Source: JBQCDV01 sp051960855 (GTDB lineage Bacteria > Actinomycetota > Actinomycetes > JAJZTN01). Taken from it: a stretch of 5,577 bases of DNA. Where the stretch lies: the NCBI GenBank assembly GCA_051960855.1, contig JBQCDV010000157.1:1-5577 (forward strand). The letters are read 5' to 3'. Made by a program: the position numbers and the translations under genes. The notes beneath the pieces were generated by a model. It was not told the origin of the DNA. It searched no databases and saw nothing but the letters and a program-made list of their open reading frames with translations. This document shows positions 4,789 to 5,577 of this stretch, one piece after another (within the stretch, counting starts at the first letter, position 1; every line of letters starts with the position of its first letter).

Positions 4789-5577
4789 CGCGTGCTCCCG
4801 CTCCGGCGTTGGCCAGGAAGTGCCGCGCCGCCGCCACATAGACGCGGGCGCAGCGCTCCAGGTCAGCGACCTCGACGTACTCGTTGGCCTGGTGGGCGAT
4901 CCACTTGCCACCGGGCCCATAGACGACGGTGGCGAGCCCGGCGTCCCTCGTCAGGATCGTGCCGTCGGTCGCTCCGGGGACGCCGCCGTAGCGCGCGGGC
5001 TCGCCGCACACGGCCTCGTGGGCGGCGGCCAGGGCAGCGACGATGGGATGTCCCACGGGGGTGTCCACCGCCGGCCGGTCGTCGACGACCGTCACCGTCA
5101 CGGTCACGCCCGTGCCGGCGGCGGCCCGCTCACCGCGGGACCTAGCCTCGGCGACCAGGCCCGCGTGGTCGACCCCCGGAATCGTCCGAACGTCGAAGCA
5201 GACGGTGGCGGTCGCGGGGATCACGTTGATCTGGTCGGTGTCACCGGCGATCACGACGGTCGGAGTGACGTACGTCCACCCCAGGTGCTCGTGCTCCCCG
5301 TGCGCCTCCTGCAGCTCCTGCTGCAGCTCGGCCATGGACGCCACGATCGCCGCCGCTACGGGCACAGGGTTCTTCGCGTGCTGCGGCATAGCGCCGTGAG
5401 CCATGACGCCGCGCAGGTCGAAGCGCAGCCTGACGGCGCCCTTGGCGACAGCGCAGATCTCGCCCTCCTCGGGCTCGCAGACGATGACACCGTCGATGCC
5501 GCGCGCGTCCTCGGTCTGAGCGAAGTGCTTCGCGCCGAGCATGAGGCCCTCCTCGTCGACCAGCGCCCCGACGACGA
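4781..5577 (-). CDS. M20 family metallopeptidase/deacylase, 5' end outside window
   Basis: The visible part is 264 codons and remains open to the right edge. It shows the catalytic LVDEEG motif (visible residues 5-10, with the general-base Glu and a metal-ligand Glu). Next comes CEPEEGE (33-39), whose E34 should be the third-metal-site ligand. The lid/dimerisation domain then has GVMAHGAMPQHAKNPV (56-71, H60 conserved) and ends before the return to the catalytic domain. That domain holds GATDGTILT and the final metal-ligand His (H228) in IAHQANEYV. These are hallmarks of the ArgE/DapE/CPG2 group, zinc or cobalt enzymes that hydrolyse N-acyl or peptide amide bonds. The first metal ligands (HxD and the following Asp) lie beyond the window. 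The order of motifs fits an ArgE/DapE-like exo-acting enzyme. The exact substrate is undetermined, so no gene symbol is given. It is the first visible gene of the operon; the promoter is off the edge. Confidence 0.93.
   Translation of the reverse strand, partial: VVGALVDEEGLMLGAKHFAQTEDARGIDGVIVCEPEEGEICAVAKGAVRLRFDLRGVMAHGAMPQHAKNPVPVAAAIVASMAELQQELQEAHGEHEHLGWTYVTPTVVIAGDTDQINVIPATATVCFDVRTIPGVDHAGLVAEARSRGERAAAGTGVTVTVTVVDDRPAVDTPVGHPIVAALAAAHEAVCGEPARYGGVPGATDGTILTRDAGLATVVYGPGGKWIAHQANEYVEVADLERCARVYVAAARHFLANAGAGARGE
4795..4799 (-). promoter_or_regulatory. ribosome binding site of the P1 peptidase gene, inside the M20 gene
   Basis: On the minus strand GGGAG lies six bases before the GTG start at 4788. 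The start and the M20 stop are combined in the 8-base string GTGAGTGA, so the same ribosomes can terminate and restart. This site rules out the longer open frame that runs upstream to 4920. Confidence 0.7.

Noticed and set aside
4789..4920. Upstream extension of the P1 peptidase to an ATG at 4920
   Set aside because: The extra 44 residues show no family similarity and would overlap the conserved C-terminus of the M20 gene. The GTG at 4788 has a good ribosome binding site, and the family homology begins right after it.
1..5577. Mobile elements, CRISPR arrays, tRNA or rRNA genes, toxin-antitoxin or defence genes
   Set aside because: No regularly spaced repeats, transposase motifs, cloverleaf-like segments or small paired genes were seen. 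The window is explained by ordinary housekeeping and catabolic genes.

Overview
This is a high-GC, densely packed actinobacterial window. Codon third positions are nearly always G or C, GTG starts are common, and the translated proteins resemble Actinomycetota families. A member of Micrococcales such as the Intrasporangiaceae would fit, but the order and family are a guess from protein style, not a placement. There are no RNA genes, insertion sequences, CRISPR arrays or other mobile-element signs. Every stretch longer than about 160 bases is coding.

Layout: bases 1-39 hold the last 12 codons of an unidentified plus-strand gene. It runs into a family 9 glycosyltransferase (heptosyltransferase type) on the minus strand (56-1048). 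A 158-base divergent intergenic region (1049-1206) separates this from a 601-residue DEAD-box RNA helicase on the plus strand (1207-3012). That region carries two overlapping inverted repeats and a good match to a SigR/SigH-type (thiol-oxidative stress) promoter, GGAAT-N18-GTT. The promoter is placed so that the helicase mRNA would be leaderless. The helicase converges, with 6 bases between stop codons, on a three-gene minus-strand operon entering from the right edge. In transcription order the operon is an M20 metallopeptidase/deacylase (5' end outside the window), a P1-family (DmpA/NylC-type) self-processing amidohydrolase, and a two-module VOC/glyoxalase-like protein. The first pair overlaps by 8 bases and the second pair is 3 bases apart.

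How the genes may work together: the M20 and P1 enzymes both hydrolyse amide bonds, and their overlap implies coupled synthesis. A joint role in breaking down a small peptide or amide is plausible, but the substrate cannot be read from sequence. The VOC protein is co-transcribed with no obvious biochemical link. The helicase probably acts alone in RNA remodelling. The glycosyltransferase probably belongs to cell-surface glycan synthesis.

I see no clearly undescribed multi-gene system. The points most worth a second look are the SigR-like leaderless promoter of the helicase, the loss of the usual Asn at the predicted self-cleavage site of the P1 enzyme, and the reciprocal palindromes at the helicase/VOC convergence.
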